Assembly (NCBI GenBank): GCA_029961685.1
Contig: JARWKL010000016.1
Span: forward strand, 3,845,207-3,909,206
Source of the DNA: Aristolochia californica
Lineage: Eukaryota > Streptophyta > Magnoliopsida > Piperales > Aristolochiaceae
Direction of reading: 5' to 3'
DNA length: 64,000 nt
Numbering within the stretch: the first letter of the stretch is position 1; each line of letters begins with the position of its first letter. A program made the position numbers and the translations under genes. Shown piece after piece: positions 36,779 through 48,072 of the stretch. Under the pieces are notes generated by a model that was not told where the DNA came from, did no database searches, and was given only the letters and a program-made list of their open reading frames with translations.

Positions 36779-36945
36779 TGTTTCTTTTCCACTCGAGGAT
36801 AGAATCCAATTCTGGCTTCGTTATGCCTGTAGCTTTTTCTCTTGCTAATCAAACCTATGTAATACAATTTGTTTTGAAACGTATCTTATTGTCCCCATCT
36901 GAAACTGGTTCACCACAGACGATACTCGTTTTTTTTTTCTCCATA

Positions 36946-37985
36946 TTCGGTGGAATATGACTGGTTGATCATCATCTTACATTTGGAATCTGGTACCATA
37001 TAGGAGTCTTAAAATTCTATACTCATCAGCCAAAAGGACCATGGCAGAAAAAAGATTAAAAATTTTAAACAGTTTGAACGTGCGGTTACATCGATATGTC
37101 ATATATTGTATCGGGTACTTTCAAAATTCATGACATTACCCATCCAAAGTGTATATTTTTTGCAGAAGGCTTTGGTTTTGAGTTATTCATTTACTGTGGC
37201 CTCGTTATTCTGTTCTCAACCACCGGAAACTAACCGTAAAGCAGTCAACCGGAAAGAACTTAATTTTCTCTGCATCTCTCAACCTTCTCTAATAATAGAT
37301 GCACCCAGCAAATGGATCCTGCTCTCTCTAATTACCAATCTATTCGTCCTCTCTGTAAATGCTAAAGAAACCCAGAAAGTTAAGACAATACAGGATCTCC
37401 GGACCGGAGAAGGTTGAACAGTCGACACTGCTGCCTGTATATATATTCAGAAGCATCACATTGACGTAACTCATCTGTTTTCTGCCTGTGTATATTAAAA
37501 AGAGAGATTTATTTCTTTCTCATTTCCTCGATCAGTTTCTCTTCTTTATTCCAACTCCAAGATACTAATTGGCTTCATACAAGTACTCGGAAGAAAAGGG
37601 ACTTTCAGTGTTTTGCTTCTCAACTCAAAATTCTTGGTTGTATGAATGCAGGCTTAAAAGGAGAGACGGAAGAAAGAAGAAAGGACATGGCTGCAGTTGC
37701 AGAGACATCAGCTTCTATGAAACATTTGCTGCTGGTGATGCTGTTTGCCATTCTCGTGGTATCGGCATGTCTAAGCCCGACTCATGCCGAAGGGATTCAC
37801 AAGGTAGAACATCAGAACGGCGAGCCTCACGATTCCGAAGGAGGAAAACCACCTCTGATCACCCACCACAGGTACCATGGCTTCAAAGTTCCTCCCGGCA
37901 CATTCGATCGGACTTGACAATGAACCAAGCAAGAGAGGCCTCGGCTATTAACCCAGCCCCTGGATTTTGAGTTTCTTGAGCCTCT
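36946..37985 (+). repeat. Segmental duplication block B, copy 1
   Basis: Matches 41897-42945, from CGGTGGAATATGACTGG through the frame-broken peptide gene to GGTTGTGGTTGTGTTAG. Small indels and substitutions distinguish the copies. Confidence 0.88.
37687..37951 (+). pseudogene. PIPL-like gene with core in another frame (block B1)
   Basis: The open frame from 37687 (MAAVAETSASMKHLL) gives 76 residues with a clear signal peptide (KHLLLVMLFAILVVSACLSP, cleavage near THA). EGIHKVEHQNG and KPPLITHHRYHGFKVPP follow, and it stops at 37915-37917. The degenerate core EPSKRGLGY lies at 37922-37948, followed by TAA, in the +1 frame. A single frame change between about 37859 and 37914 would join them. 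Alternatively, an 85-nt GT-AG intron (37804-37888, AAG|GTAGAA ... TTCAAAG|) would join the frames exactly. A further ATG at 37642 is GTG in the sister copy and sits in a TGCAG acceptor-like context, so I prefer 37687. It is either a relic or a gene with an unusual intron. Confidence 0.65.
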
Positions 37986-38149
37986 AGGTTGTGGTTGTGT
38001 TAGCTTATTCCTTCACTTTATGGGAGGCTATGTGTATGGCTGACAATTTACCTTATTACCCGTTTTATCATTTCGTTTGCTTGTTTATAAATGGATATAT
38101 TAGAACATTTCTTACATTTTAGGAACGTTCTTGAAACTTAAAAAACTAG

Positions 38150-38301
38150 CAAAGTTCGAACCTCGATAAGTTTGAGTTTGGCTTGATCTAAATACTTTGA
38201 ACTCGAGCTCAAGCTCAAGCTTAGTCTCAAGCCTCCCATAAAGTGAAGGAATCGAGCTCGAACGGTTTATTAGCCGGTTTGGCTTGGTGCCACCCCTAGG
38301 T
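38150..38301 (+). mobile_element. Truncated hAT-like MITE at the edge of block A2
   Basis: Matches the right part of the intact MITE at 52351-52535: TAAGTTTGAGTTTGGCTTGA, CGAGCTCAAGCTCAAGC, then GCCGGTTTGGCTTGGTGCCA and the CACCCCTAG end. It abuts GTGGAAGCC of block A. Its left terminus is missing. Confidence 0.72.
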
Positions 38302-39610
38302 GGAAGCCAACCTCGTTTTGAAAAGCAATCTTTAGAAGTTGAATAAATAACATCAAGCTATTGCTAAGCAATATTATAAGCTGGAAAACAAGATGGTCGT
38401 GACACATGATAACCAACTAAACGTTGCCAATTTGGAAAAGGTTATTCAAACAATGGCCTCTAAAAGAAGTGTAGACTGTAGACTGCTTTTGGAATTCAAC
38501 AGACTAGGTCAAGTCCTTCTATTTACCAACATTACTGTTCCCAAGTCCCCTCGTGTATGAATCTTCTCTACTTTTAGAATGTCCTGCAGCCCAGTGTGAA
38601 CAAATCCTGGCTTTCATAGCTTTCTCTTGGATTTACTTTGACAGCAGTAACCCAAAAGACCCGTCGGGGCCTTCTCGGGCTTCCCCAGCTGCTCTATATA
38701 TCAGAGCAAGCGTCAACTTGCAGATTTCACAACCACGTCTTCGTCTTTGCTCGATCGAGTTCAGGAGAGCAAGAAGGAGAGAGAGAGTGTGAGAAGTGGT
38801 CTCTGATCGAGTGATAATGATGGCTCTGAGAACAAGCTCTAGACGTTTGTTTTTGGTGATATTGATTGTTGTTTTGGTTGCAGTATCGGCCGTACTTCCT
38901 TCTGAGCAGTCGAGAATCCTTACTGTGAGAGAAGAGCGTGGGTGTAACTCAGTGGAGTCTGCAGCCAATTCAAATGCAGTGAACCCATGTTTCATCTCTC
39001 ACTATGGTGCTGCTAGAGCTTCCACGCCCTCGTTCTTTAACATTGCTGCTGGCCCCAGCAAGAAAGGCCCTGGCAATTAGTTATCCTCAACTTCCGAAAC
39101 TGTAATGGGTGCAAATAAGGTCTTGTCTGTGTTTAGTACTCAACGTAGTCTCTGCAATTTTATTTCGATAGCACTAGGCGTCTCTTCTGTTCCGATTGTC
39201 CCTTAAACCTTCACTTCAGCTAATGCAAATGTGGTATTAAGTCTATCAAGCAGAATTTTACCGAGAGAAGTCAGAGAAGTGTCGGTGAAAGTCTGTTATC
39301 TTGGTCTGCTAATAAGGATTTTTGTTATGAGAAGTCATGGAGGTCTATTATTTCAAGGAAGTTGAGAAATGAAATAATCTAAACCGTTTCCATTTGTTAC
39401 GGATTGTTTTTCTTGCACTCTTCATCAAATGATAATCACTTGTTACATGATTTGTGTCATGGAGTTCAAATACTGGATCGGGATTTCAGATGTATCTGAT
39501 GATTGCAGTGATTTAATCTCATGGAGTTTTCTTTTATATAAGAGTTGAATGGAATGCTTAAAGAACATATGAATTTCTCACATGGTAGTGTAGGTCAAGG
39601 ACTGGATCAG
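38302..39610 (+). repeat. Segmental duplication block A, copy 2
   Basis: Near-identical to A3 across the promoter and gene, and similar to A1. Begins GTGGAAGCCAACC right after the truncated MITE and extends past the gene further than the A1 match, to the ACTGGATCAGTGG shared with 56829. Confidence 0.88.
38817..39080 (+). CDS. PIP/PIPL-like secreted peptide precursor 6 (87 aa, block A2)
   Basis: The product has 87 residues, starting MMALRTSSRRLFLVILIVVL. The signal peptide ends near EQS, followed by RILTVREERGC, a second Cys in NPCFISHYGAA, and a C terminus FFNIAAGPSKKGPGN with the core at 78-87. Within the ATG-initiated precursor it differs from the 56.0 kb copy at one residue (Val for Ile before LPSEQS). 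It differs at more positions from the 34.3 kb copy. TATATAT at 38695 and the TTTGAC segment upstream are conserved. The first leader ATG is at 38817, immediately followed by a second. It appears intact, so it is probably expressed or only recently redundant. Confidence 0.9.
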   Translation: MMALRTSSRRLFLVILIVVLVAVSAVLPSEQSRILTVREERGCNSVESAANSNAVNPCFISHYGAARASTPSFFNIAAGPSKKGPGN

Positions 39611-39613
39611 TGG

Positions 39614-39799
39614 TGATAAGTGATAAGTATAATCCTTTCAGTTATCGGATAAAATTTCATTGGATTTATCCCATGCTGTATTTATGTTATCATGTAAAAC
39701 TTATCTTCTCTGGTCTAAATTGTATAAATACCACTCTTACGCAAATGTAAAGGTGTGATCCAATTCATTCTCTAATGTGATTCATTTCAATATCTAACA
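39614..39799 (+). repeat. LTR-like copy of the 6.5-8.3 kb element family
   Basis: TGATAAG..., TTATCGGATAAAAT, TGGATTTATCCCATG and TTCATTTCAATATCTAACA match the LTRs at 6468 and 8110. No primer site, partner LTR or clear TSD is visible, so it may be a solo or truncated LTR. Block A2/A3 similarity ends at this junction. Confidence 0.7.
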
Positions 39800-41230
39800 T
39801 CACCCACCTAACAACTTTCCATAAATAGAGGGATAAATTTATGAATGCTATAAATAATCCCTATTGTTACTCCTTTAGACCAAACAAGTCCCCCTGGTTC
39901 TCTGTGATGACTTCACTGATTTGCATCTAATCAATTGGATTTGTAAAATTACTTGATGTTAAGGGTGGCAATTGCCAAGGTAAACAAGATACACCACCCC
40001 ACCTCCCCCCCTCTTCCATTTTAATAAACAAACAAGATCGTTTTTTCACTTGACAACGTAGAGACATGGTTGAAGAGCCAAGACTCCACAGTTTGTAGTG
40101 TCAGATTTTGCAGAACTAGCTTGAGAGGATCCATCTGCATTAAATCGCACATATATGTATGTATGTATATATATATATATATTATGTATTTATTTTAATA
40201 ATTTCTCAAGTTAACTTAAATTTTATTGTTTTTGGTACTTAGTAGTATACTATCTTTTAAAAATATGGCAAGAGAAGCAATAGTGTATATTAATTAGGAA
40301 GCTAATTTTTATTTTTATTTTTACAGAGAACAACATGAGCCCAATGGGCCAAATTCAAGCAAAAAGGGAAAGAGAAAGGGTGGGATTCCACCCCCTAGGC
40401 AGGAATAGGGTCAGGAAGAACCCCCATTGCTTGTTAGAATAAGGAATAACTTGGGTCTTCATCTGTTAGTGGGAACTAGTTGGTAAAAACCTTCTAGTTG
40501 TGTTCCTTACTTTTCCAACCCTCCCCTTCAAAATCCAAATTTAAGCTCAAAGAATCCAAAGGAAGCAAAAAAAATCACCTCTCCCCCTTTGAAAAACCAT
40601 TTTCACAAACATCTAGGGTGCGAAGGGTGTGCCCCTAAGATTTCAAGCATTATGGGATGATGTTGCCCTCATCTGATGTTCAAAGAGAGCTCAACCCTCT
40701 TAAATCCATACCACACCATCTCAACCTCCTAAACAGATATAGAAAGCAAAGATCCACCCACTCAACCTCCTCTACGGAAGTTCAAAGCTTAAAGAAAACT
40801 GCAATGCCCCCATCTCGACCCTGGCAATCTCCACCAATTGTTGAGGAATCACAAAAGGGCCCTAGTCAATCTCTAGCTCAAGCTTGAACATTTGACTCTA
40901 TTCATTGGACTAGGCTAGAACCCAAAATTCTAGATTTTTGGAAGAAGTTCAAGCACTCTTAGGAGTGCTTGAGATTAAGTCAACCTTTTCCAATGCTTAC
41001 TTTCAGTTCCTTTTCTTGACTAAAATTATTTGCAAAGTGAAGTTACAAACACCAGTTTGAGGAGTGTTAAAAGACACCCATGTATGTAGGAGTGGCATGG
41101 CTAGTAAATAAGAAGAATTTTCATAGAGATGGCATAGAAATATGATTATGCAAGCTAGTGTATGTCCTCTTATATATTTTTTATTTTAAAGTATGTAGCC
41201 CTAAGGGGCATTGTAGTCATTATAAACACC
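39800..41230. other. Gene-free interval between A2 and B2
   Basis: AT-rich, with a (TATG/TA)n microsatellite at 40152-40185. 40320-40900 is moderately GC-richer sequence without a recognisable domain. No gene supported. Confidence 0.4.
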
Positions 41231-41234
41231 ATCA

Positions 41235-41440
41235 CACAACTATATATAACACCTCAAGGCATAGGGTAGAGTATTCAAACCTCTTCCTCTTGGCTAAAAT
41301 TCGTCCATATACTTGTCTTTTTTCCTCTTCCTTCTCTCCCTTGGTTTATTCTCTTCTCTCTCCCAAGAACTAAAATTTCTCTCTTCTCTCCTTCCCTTGA
41401 GATCTCTTGTGTTTATGTCTCCTCCCTAGAAATCTACATG
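41235..41440 (+). repeat. LTR-like dispersed repeat, copy 2
   Basis: Matches 29040-29205: CTATATATAACACCTCAAGG, AAATTCGTCCATATACT, CCTTCTCTCCCTTGGTTTAT. It is followed by ACATGTATCAAATTTG, a weak tRNA-iMet primer-site resemblance. Confidence 0.6.
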
Positions 41441-41538
41441 TATCAAATTTGACAACAAGGAGCATTGGATCCAAGAGTGGAGGGGTTGTAGTAAGCGAAT
41501 TGTAAGACATGTGATTAAAGTTTAGATGTTTAGAATTC

Positions 41539-41890
41539 TTAATTGAAGATTGATTGAAGAAGCGTATTGGTCTTGTTGCGGGATAATTTGTTGGCAGGTA
41601 TTTTGTTGGTAACCATGGCTGTGAGTGAGTTTCCAATTTTTTTACTGATTCTTAGGTCAGGAATTTGGAGCACTGGTAGGATTCCTTCATGTAGTGGAAG
41701 TGGTGGGTGGTGATAAATGATTCCTAGGGTGCATTGAGGCCATGGAGAAGCCAAACCACTTTGTCTTCTTCTTTAACAGGGCTTTGAATGGCAGCTAGAG
41801 CATCACATATGCCTTTGAATGTACTTACATAATCATTGAGAGTCTTATCATTAACCTTCTTCATTGATTGTAGTGTTTGGTGAAGATGCA
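41539..41890 (-). pseudogene. Copia gag fragment
   Basis: On the - strand from about 41890, the sequence encodes MHLHQTLQSMKKVNDKTLN and ICDALAAIQSPVKEEDKVVW then LLHGL. This is the gag motif order of copia elements (LRQTLQ...KK, ADALA, P-x-x-DED, LxGL). It continues in a shifted frame to about 41540. Its left neighbour, the LTR-like repeat, is in the opposite orientation, so this is a rearranged fragment. It ends exactly where block B2 begins (about 41897). Confidence 0.72.
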
Positions 41891-41896
41891 TGTCAA

Positions 41897-42945
41897 CTTC
41901 GGTGGAATATGACTGGTTGATCATCATCTTACATTTGGAATCTGGTATGATATAGGGAGTCTTAAAATTTTATACTCATCAGCCAAAGGACAATGTACGA
42001 ACGGGTTCTGTTTTAGACTGAAAAAAAAGATTAAAATTTTTAAAAAGTTAGACCGTGGGGTTACTTCGATATGTCATATATTTGCAGAAAAGGCTTTTGT
42101 CTTTGAGTTATTCATCGACTGTGGCCTCGTTATTCTGTTCTCAACCACCGTAAACTAATCGTAAAGCTGTCAACCGGAAATACCTTAATTTTCTCTGCAT
42201 CACTCAACCTTCTCTAATAATAGATGCGCCCAGCAAATGGATCCTGCTCTCTCTAATTATCAATCTATTCGTCCTCTCTGTAAATGCCAAATAAACCCAG
42301 AAAGTAAAGACAATACAGGATCACCGGAGCGGAGAAGGTAGAACAGTCGACAACTGCTGCCTGTGTATATTAAGAAGCATCACATTGACGTAAATCATCT
42401 GTTTTCTGTCTTTCTTTTTTTTGTCGATTTGATGACCTAGTATTGCAAGAGAGGTTTCTTTCTTTTTAATTTCCTTGATCAGTTTCTCTTCTTTATTCCA
42501 TCTCCAAGATACTACTTGACTTTAATGAAAGTACTCGGAAAAGGCACTTTCAGTGTTTTGCATCTCAACACAAAATTCTTGGTTGTGTGAATGCAGGCTT
42601 AAAAGGAGAGACGGAAGAAAGAAGAAAGGATATGGCTGCAGCTGCAGAGACCTCAGCTTCTATGAAACATTTGCTGCGGGTGATGCTGTTTGCCATTCTC
42701 GTGGCATCGGCATGTCTAAGCCCGAGTCATGCCGAAGGGATTCACAAGGTAGAACATCAGAACGGCAAGTCTCACGATTCCGCAGGAGGAAAACCACCTC
42801 TGATCACCCATCACAGGTACCATGGCTTCAAAGTTCCTCCCGGCACATTCGATCGGACACTACAATGAACCAAGCAAGAGAGGCCTCGGCTATTAAACCT
42901 GCCCCTGGATTTTGAGTTTGTTGAGTCTAGGTTGTGGTTGTGTTA
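41897..42945 (+). repeat. Segmental duplication block B, copy 2
   Basis: Second copy of 36946-37985. Its left edge joins directly to the antisense gag fragment, so the breakpoint is visible in the sequence. Confidence 0.88.
42632..42896 (+). pseudogene. PIPL-like gene with core in another frame (block B2)
   Basis: Sister of the 37687 gene. The open frame from 42632 (MAAAAETSASMKHLL) gives 78 residues with the signal peptide MLFAILVASACLSPSHA and EGIHKVEHQNG, and ends FDRTLQ at 42866-42868. The degenerate core EPSKRGLGY lies at 42867-42893, with TAA at 42894-42896, again in the +1 frame. The frame offset is therefore shared by both copies and predates the duplication. The candidate 85-nt intron (42749-42833) has the same length and the same AAG|GTAGAA and TTCAAAG| borders as in B1. 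The base change that removes the upstream ATG (GTG here) shows that codon is not needed. Confidence 0.65.
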
Positions 42946-43329
42946 GGTTATTCCTACTATATCAATTATCTAATGGAATGGACATGAGCAAAGGTTATTT
43001 TGTACCCAATTACCCTATTATTTGAATAAATAGAGGATAATTTTATCATTTTTAAACCTCCCGATGTAAATAAAAAAAATCTCTCCCTTTGAAAATTTGA
43101 CTTGATCCTGATTAATGTTTACTTAAGGATAACTTAATTACATTATTTAATTAATATATACATTCATATGTTATAAATTTTAAATTATTTTCTTTTTTAT
43201 TATGAAAAACTTTTAAAGTGACATCATATTGTAGGTGATTTGTGGCAGTGGGGAGTGAGGATAACAAGTGTCAGTCTCAAGATACCCATTCAGATAATTT
43301 TGATGATAACACTCAATTTACTAATAATG

Positions 43330-45106
43330 TGTGTTAAATAGGTCTTTATTTATAATAGAGAAAATACATAGAATAAGAGTCAAATTAAACTACTCATATT
43401 CCAGTTACACCCAATTTACAAAACTTAAAATATAAGTCTTACAATAATTAAATAAATCTAATAAAGTAGGCCTGATAAAACTAAAATTCCTCCTTAGTTG
43501 AACATTTTTTCCATGAGAGTCATGTAAGACTCTTCTATATTTGTTATTTAACACTCGCCCTAAAGCTAGAATTTGTAAAATCAACTTACAAAGAAAAAAA
43601 TCATTGGTCTTCAAGCTTCTTTGACTCAAAAATTCTTCACATTGCTCTTTTCCTTACATAGATATTTTGATCACATAAAATTATCCACAACTTGTGGAAT
43701 AAAATATTTTTTTCTTGTACTTCTTCTACTACTTCCCCTCCTTAAGTTGGGGATAAAAAAATACATAAAGCCCAGCTTGGATAAAACATATATGGGAGAA
43801 GAAAAATCTCTCCTAGCCAAAAGACAAATCTCCACATACGAGTTAAAAAATGTTGAAGTCTGAAAAAAAAAAAAAAAAAACTCAACTCAATTTCAAAGAC
43901 AAAAAAAAATGCTTTAGGTCACAAGAAAAAAGACAACTTGCAATTTAAGGGTAACTTTAAAAAACTCACCACTTGGATGAAGAAAAAGAATTGACTCATG
44001 CTGGATATTGGACGTACTCCAATTCTTTGTAGGCAGTGGGTCTATAGGAATTACTCTAAAATGATAAAAATAATGAAAAATTGAAGAAATACTAGAGATT
44101 TTACATGAACTCAATGATGTAATTAAAAAAACAACACTAATATTTTCAAATATAAAGGGGGTGATCTTGAATTCAGTAGATAAATGAGAATGACCAGTCT
44201 TGACATAAAAATGGATAAAACAACTTAGAAGAGTAGCAAAAATGACTCATATTGGTAAAGGCTTTCACTGTAGTTTGAAAAAAAAAGGAGACGTAGGCAA
44301 ATAAAATTATAATAAGGATTTTCACATGCAATAGGTTGCTAGCATGATCTTTGAATCTTCCAATGTTGATATCTCTCTCGAGAAACATTGCATTAAGAAA
44401 CAATTTATTGGGTTCAAAAATAGACTCACGAAGATGTTTTTTATATCAAAATTTCTATATAAATTTTCATTCATAATGGTACAAAACATCTTGAAAAATA
44501 AAGCTTTGTTTTGCCATATGAATCCTTTCTATTGCATGACTTTGGCTGATTCAAATGTTGACTTATCGTTGTAGAAAAATCTGCTTGACAAAATTCTTTT
44601 TATGTTGGAAACTAGAATCGTATATATTTTAGGAAATATATATTTTTTAATGTGAAAAATGTGGTATCAAGTTGAAAAATTAAAGGAAAAATGGGTGCTT
44701 GGAAAGAAGAAAACTAAAGGGAAAATAAAACAAAAAAAATCTAATGAAGATGATAGATAAGAAAAGGAATACATTGTCTTTTTGGGTTGACCAAGATAAT
44801 TCATAGAACCTGCTTTGCTATCATATTGAACTTTTGGAGAAAAATAATTTATTGATTAATTGTAAATTTAGTACACTATGTTTCTATTTTTAACAAAAAG
44901 AATATATTGAAGCAAATTTAAATTAACAACCCATATCCTAGTTACGCCCAAAGTAAACCTCTTAAAAAATAAATATTATAACAATTAAAGAACTCTAACA
45001 AAATATAAGTCTAATATATTAAAATTTCTTCTTGGCTGAACCTTCTCACAATGAGATTCCTTTTTATGAAAGTCATATGAGACTCTTCTACACTTGTTCT
45101 TCAACA
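43330..45106 (-). mobile_element. Decayed leftward LTR-like element
   Basis: Two related blocks, about 43340-43553 and 44880-45106, share CAGTTACACCCAA / TAGTTACGCCCAA, AGACTCTTCTA and the TTTAACA / TTCAACA ends. TCGCCCTAAAG after the left block would be a complementary polypurine tract, and TTTGCTATCATA near 44815 weakly resembles a complementary primer site. The interior has no coding capacity. The pairing is fairly convincing; the element type is inferred. Confidence 0.5.
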
Positions 45107-45789
45107 CTTACTTTTCTAGTTTAAGCACAATTCAGTCTCTTGATAAGCATGTATTGCAATCAAGTTTAAAAAACCTTACACCCAATCCTATGGTGAATCT
45201 ATCAGTAAATCAATAGAAACAATGAATAGGAGTTTAAAATCAAAGCATTTTGGAAATAACTGTTGAGCATGAGGGAAAACTTTTTTTCAAACAATAAATA
45301 TGTAAATCAGAGTCTCAAATGTTATGAAAAAACTTTATACGCAAACTTCCACAGTTAAAACCAAATATTCAAATCACATATAAAAATATAAACACTAAAA
45401 TCATTAGTTTTTATTGAAAACCTTCGCAGAATCTTCTCTTTTTTAGCTCTTGAGATGGCTAGAACTTGAAAAACACAATGAATGCACTTGGCATCTTCAG
45501 AATTCGTGTGAGAAAGGATGACTTGAAGTTTTGGAGAAGTTGGATATATATAGCACAATTTCCAGCATTCAAAAAAACAAGTTATTATAAAAGGATAGGG
45601 CTATTTTTGGATTTTAGCAAATTAAATGAAAGTTTTGTTCAAAAATTATGGAAGATAATATATTAATCTATGTTTTCTTCTGAACATGTTGGTAGATGAC
45701 TTACAAAATTTTAAGACCTATAGCTTCTAGATCTACATCTGACATACTGAAAAGTTAGATTTTTGTATCTTGAGGTCAACCCCTTTATG

Positions 45790-46370
45790 CTACTAATAGC
45801 TATTTTTGTAGTTGAATCCTCCTCCAGGCTTGGTTAAGTTGCTTCTACTCCCAACACAAGTTGACTCCTATTTTAATTCAAAATTGCTGTTAGTTGGGTC
45901 GATTTCTTTTTGTTGTTTTCTCTTCATATGGGGCAAATTCCTTGTTGTTGTTTTCTCCTCATATGGCGTCCAGTCCTCCCCATGTAGTTGAATCCTACTA
46001 TGCACCCTTCTCTATATGGATTGACTCCTCATTTTAATCGAAAACTTACCATTAGCCAAATTCAACTCCTATTTCTTTTTTGCTTGTCCAGTGGGATTGA
46101 CTCTTACCCAAAAAACTCAACTCCTTTTAATTTAAAACTTTATGTTAGTAGGGTTTGACTCCTTTTTTCTTTTTCTACCTCCAATGGGTTGACTCCTTCC
46201 TTATGTAGTCAAGTCCTTTTGTAGCTTAAATACAGGGGGTCAACTTCTTATCTAACTTTAAAACTTACCGTAAGTGGTACTCTAGTCATTTTTTGTAACT
46301 TCTTATTGGTTTACTCGACTCGTTTGTTGTGGAGTTGACTCATTTAAAACATTTCACTCTCCCCCTTCTT
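45790..46370 (-). repeat. Degenerate minisatellite, inverse of 32250-32780
   Basis: Irregular units carrying GTTGACTCC, GGTTTGACTCC and GTCAAGTCC cores, the reverse complement of the GGAGTYRAACC cores near 32.5 kb. Confidence 0.55.
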
Positions 46371-46589
46371 GAGCCTTAGTTTCCATATTCTCCCCCTAAG
46401 TTCAAGACACTTTTTATCCATGTGATATCAAGTTCAGATTTGAGACAGATTTGAGATTTAAGATGAATGTTTCCCTCAAAGGTTTCTCCCCATTTTGGCA
46501 TCCTCAAAATTCAAGCACAAGTAGTACTAGTTTAGCAAAGTTTTTGAAAGGCCTTCAATTTAACATCTAATGCATTAGAGCTACTAACT

Positions 46590-47105
46590 GTTGTTTTAAA
46601 ACTAATTGTAATATCTTCCTATTAAGAGACTCATTTGTGTTTTAACTAGATAAGCAAGTATCATTTTCACTTGTAAACCAATCAAGACTTGAATAAGCAA
46701 ATTAGGAGTTATTGAAAATCCCTTAATTGGGTCTAGGTGCTTGTACCTAGTGGTTGTTAGTGGTAAGACCCAAGTGTTAGGTTGGTATTTTAAACCCTTG
46801 TTGATTTCTTGGTTGTAAATGTCATTTAGCTGATTTTTAGTGGATGGTTTAATTCTAGGGCAAGGGCTCCTTGAGAATGGAAGAGCAATCTAAAATATTG
46901 ATTCTGAACCACTATAAAAATCTAATGTGTAGTGGTGACTAATTGTATTTTTATTTAAATTTACTTATTTGTCATTGTTTTGATTGTTGGTAAGGTAAAA
47001 AATCAAATTAACCTGAAAATTTGACAAACCTATTCACCCCCTTCCCCTCTAGATTGATCCTTATGGGACCTTCCACTTGGTTCCTTGTATTTTAGCAATG
47101 TCAGA
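46590..47105 (+). repeat. Dispersed repeat matching 33170-33580
   Basis: Long stretches match 33240-33570, e.g. GACCCAAGTGTTAGG, GTAAATGTCATTTAGCTGAT and CTAGGGCAAGG. The right end CCCCTTCCCCTCTAG...CACTTGG is also shared. No gene. Confidence 0.75.
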
Positions 47106-47109
47106 TTGT

Positions 47110-47706
47110 AGTTTCTGATAGTTCTAATCGTTATATGTAATGGATGTTAATATCTCCTTCATCTATTTATGTTTTAGAGAAGAAAACAAAAAACTTACTA
47201 CCAAAAAATGTCAAGATTTTGATGTATTTAGTTCAAATAAATCATTTAAATAAGTTAAATATATAAATAAAAAATTTTATGACATTGTTCAATGTATATT
47301 TATCAATAATTTTTTTTGTAAGTTATTTAATTTTATCGTCTCGTAAGGTACACTAGAACGTCATTTTTCTCCATTTTTATAAATTTTTAAAATTTTCCTA
47401 TTCTATTTATTATTTTTTCATAAGAAAACACTAATTTCGTAGTTTTAAACATCAGTTCCTATAGTTTTAGTATTCTTCATTCCTAATTTCATTATCCATT
47501 TATTAGCACCAAACCAAATCAATGGCTTGAACCCAACTTCCTATCTAGGTTCTATAATTCCAAAAAGTCGTGGCTGCCTAAAACAGGACGCTTGGGGGAT
47601 TTTCCTCACACACTCAGATATAGAGGGGGGAGGCAGCCCCCTTGTTTAGTCAATAGCAGGAGAAGAGTCTCCATATTGAAGGGGAAGGTGAGGGTCCCTC
47701 CCTTAA
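47110..47706. other. AT-rich flank and left half of a disrupted palindromic element
   Basis: Plain AT-rich DNA to about 47600. Then GGGGGAGGCAGCCCCCTTG to GGTGAGGGTCCCTCCC, which reappears inverted and diverged at 50808-50900. Confidence 0.45.
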
Positions 47707-48072
47707 GGGGGGGTTAGTCAACAAATTGGAAATTTGATCTTCATCTTCATCTTCATCGTCATCTTCATCTTATGCATCTACATGATCTTCATCTTCGAAA
47801 TAGGTGTTAGTGTGGACAAGTTCATCTTTGAAATCTTCAAATAGGGTGTTAGTGTGGACAAGTTCATCTTCATCTTCATCTTCGAAATTTAAAACCATTG
47901 ATTTTATTAATTATAAAAATAAGTTAATTAAACCAAGTGTTTGAGTTAACAATGTTTTAATTACCACTATTAAATCACTAATACAATAGAGTAAATAAAA
48001 AATAAATATGATTAATGAATAAAAAAGTATTATATTAATAACATAAGATAGATTTTTTACATGGTATTACCA

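Noticed and set aside
37804..37871. 68-nt alternative intron ending at CCACCACAG in the block-B1 gene
   Set aside because: It uses a good-looking acceptor but does not bring the core peptide into frame. Only the 85-nt variant does.
37569..37970. 133-codon frame (and 120 codons at 42553-42915) overlapping the block-B genes
   Set aside because: It runs in a frame that gives neither the signal peptide nor the core, is Arg/Ser/Lys-rich, and has no domain. Treated as a shadow frame.
38633..38995. Antisense open frames (about 90-120 codons) opposite the block-A peptide genes, also at 34218-34493 and 55946-56212
   Set aside because: Conserved only because the sense gene and leader are duplicated. 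Composition of the sense codons leaves the antisense open, and there is no independent evidence.
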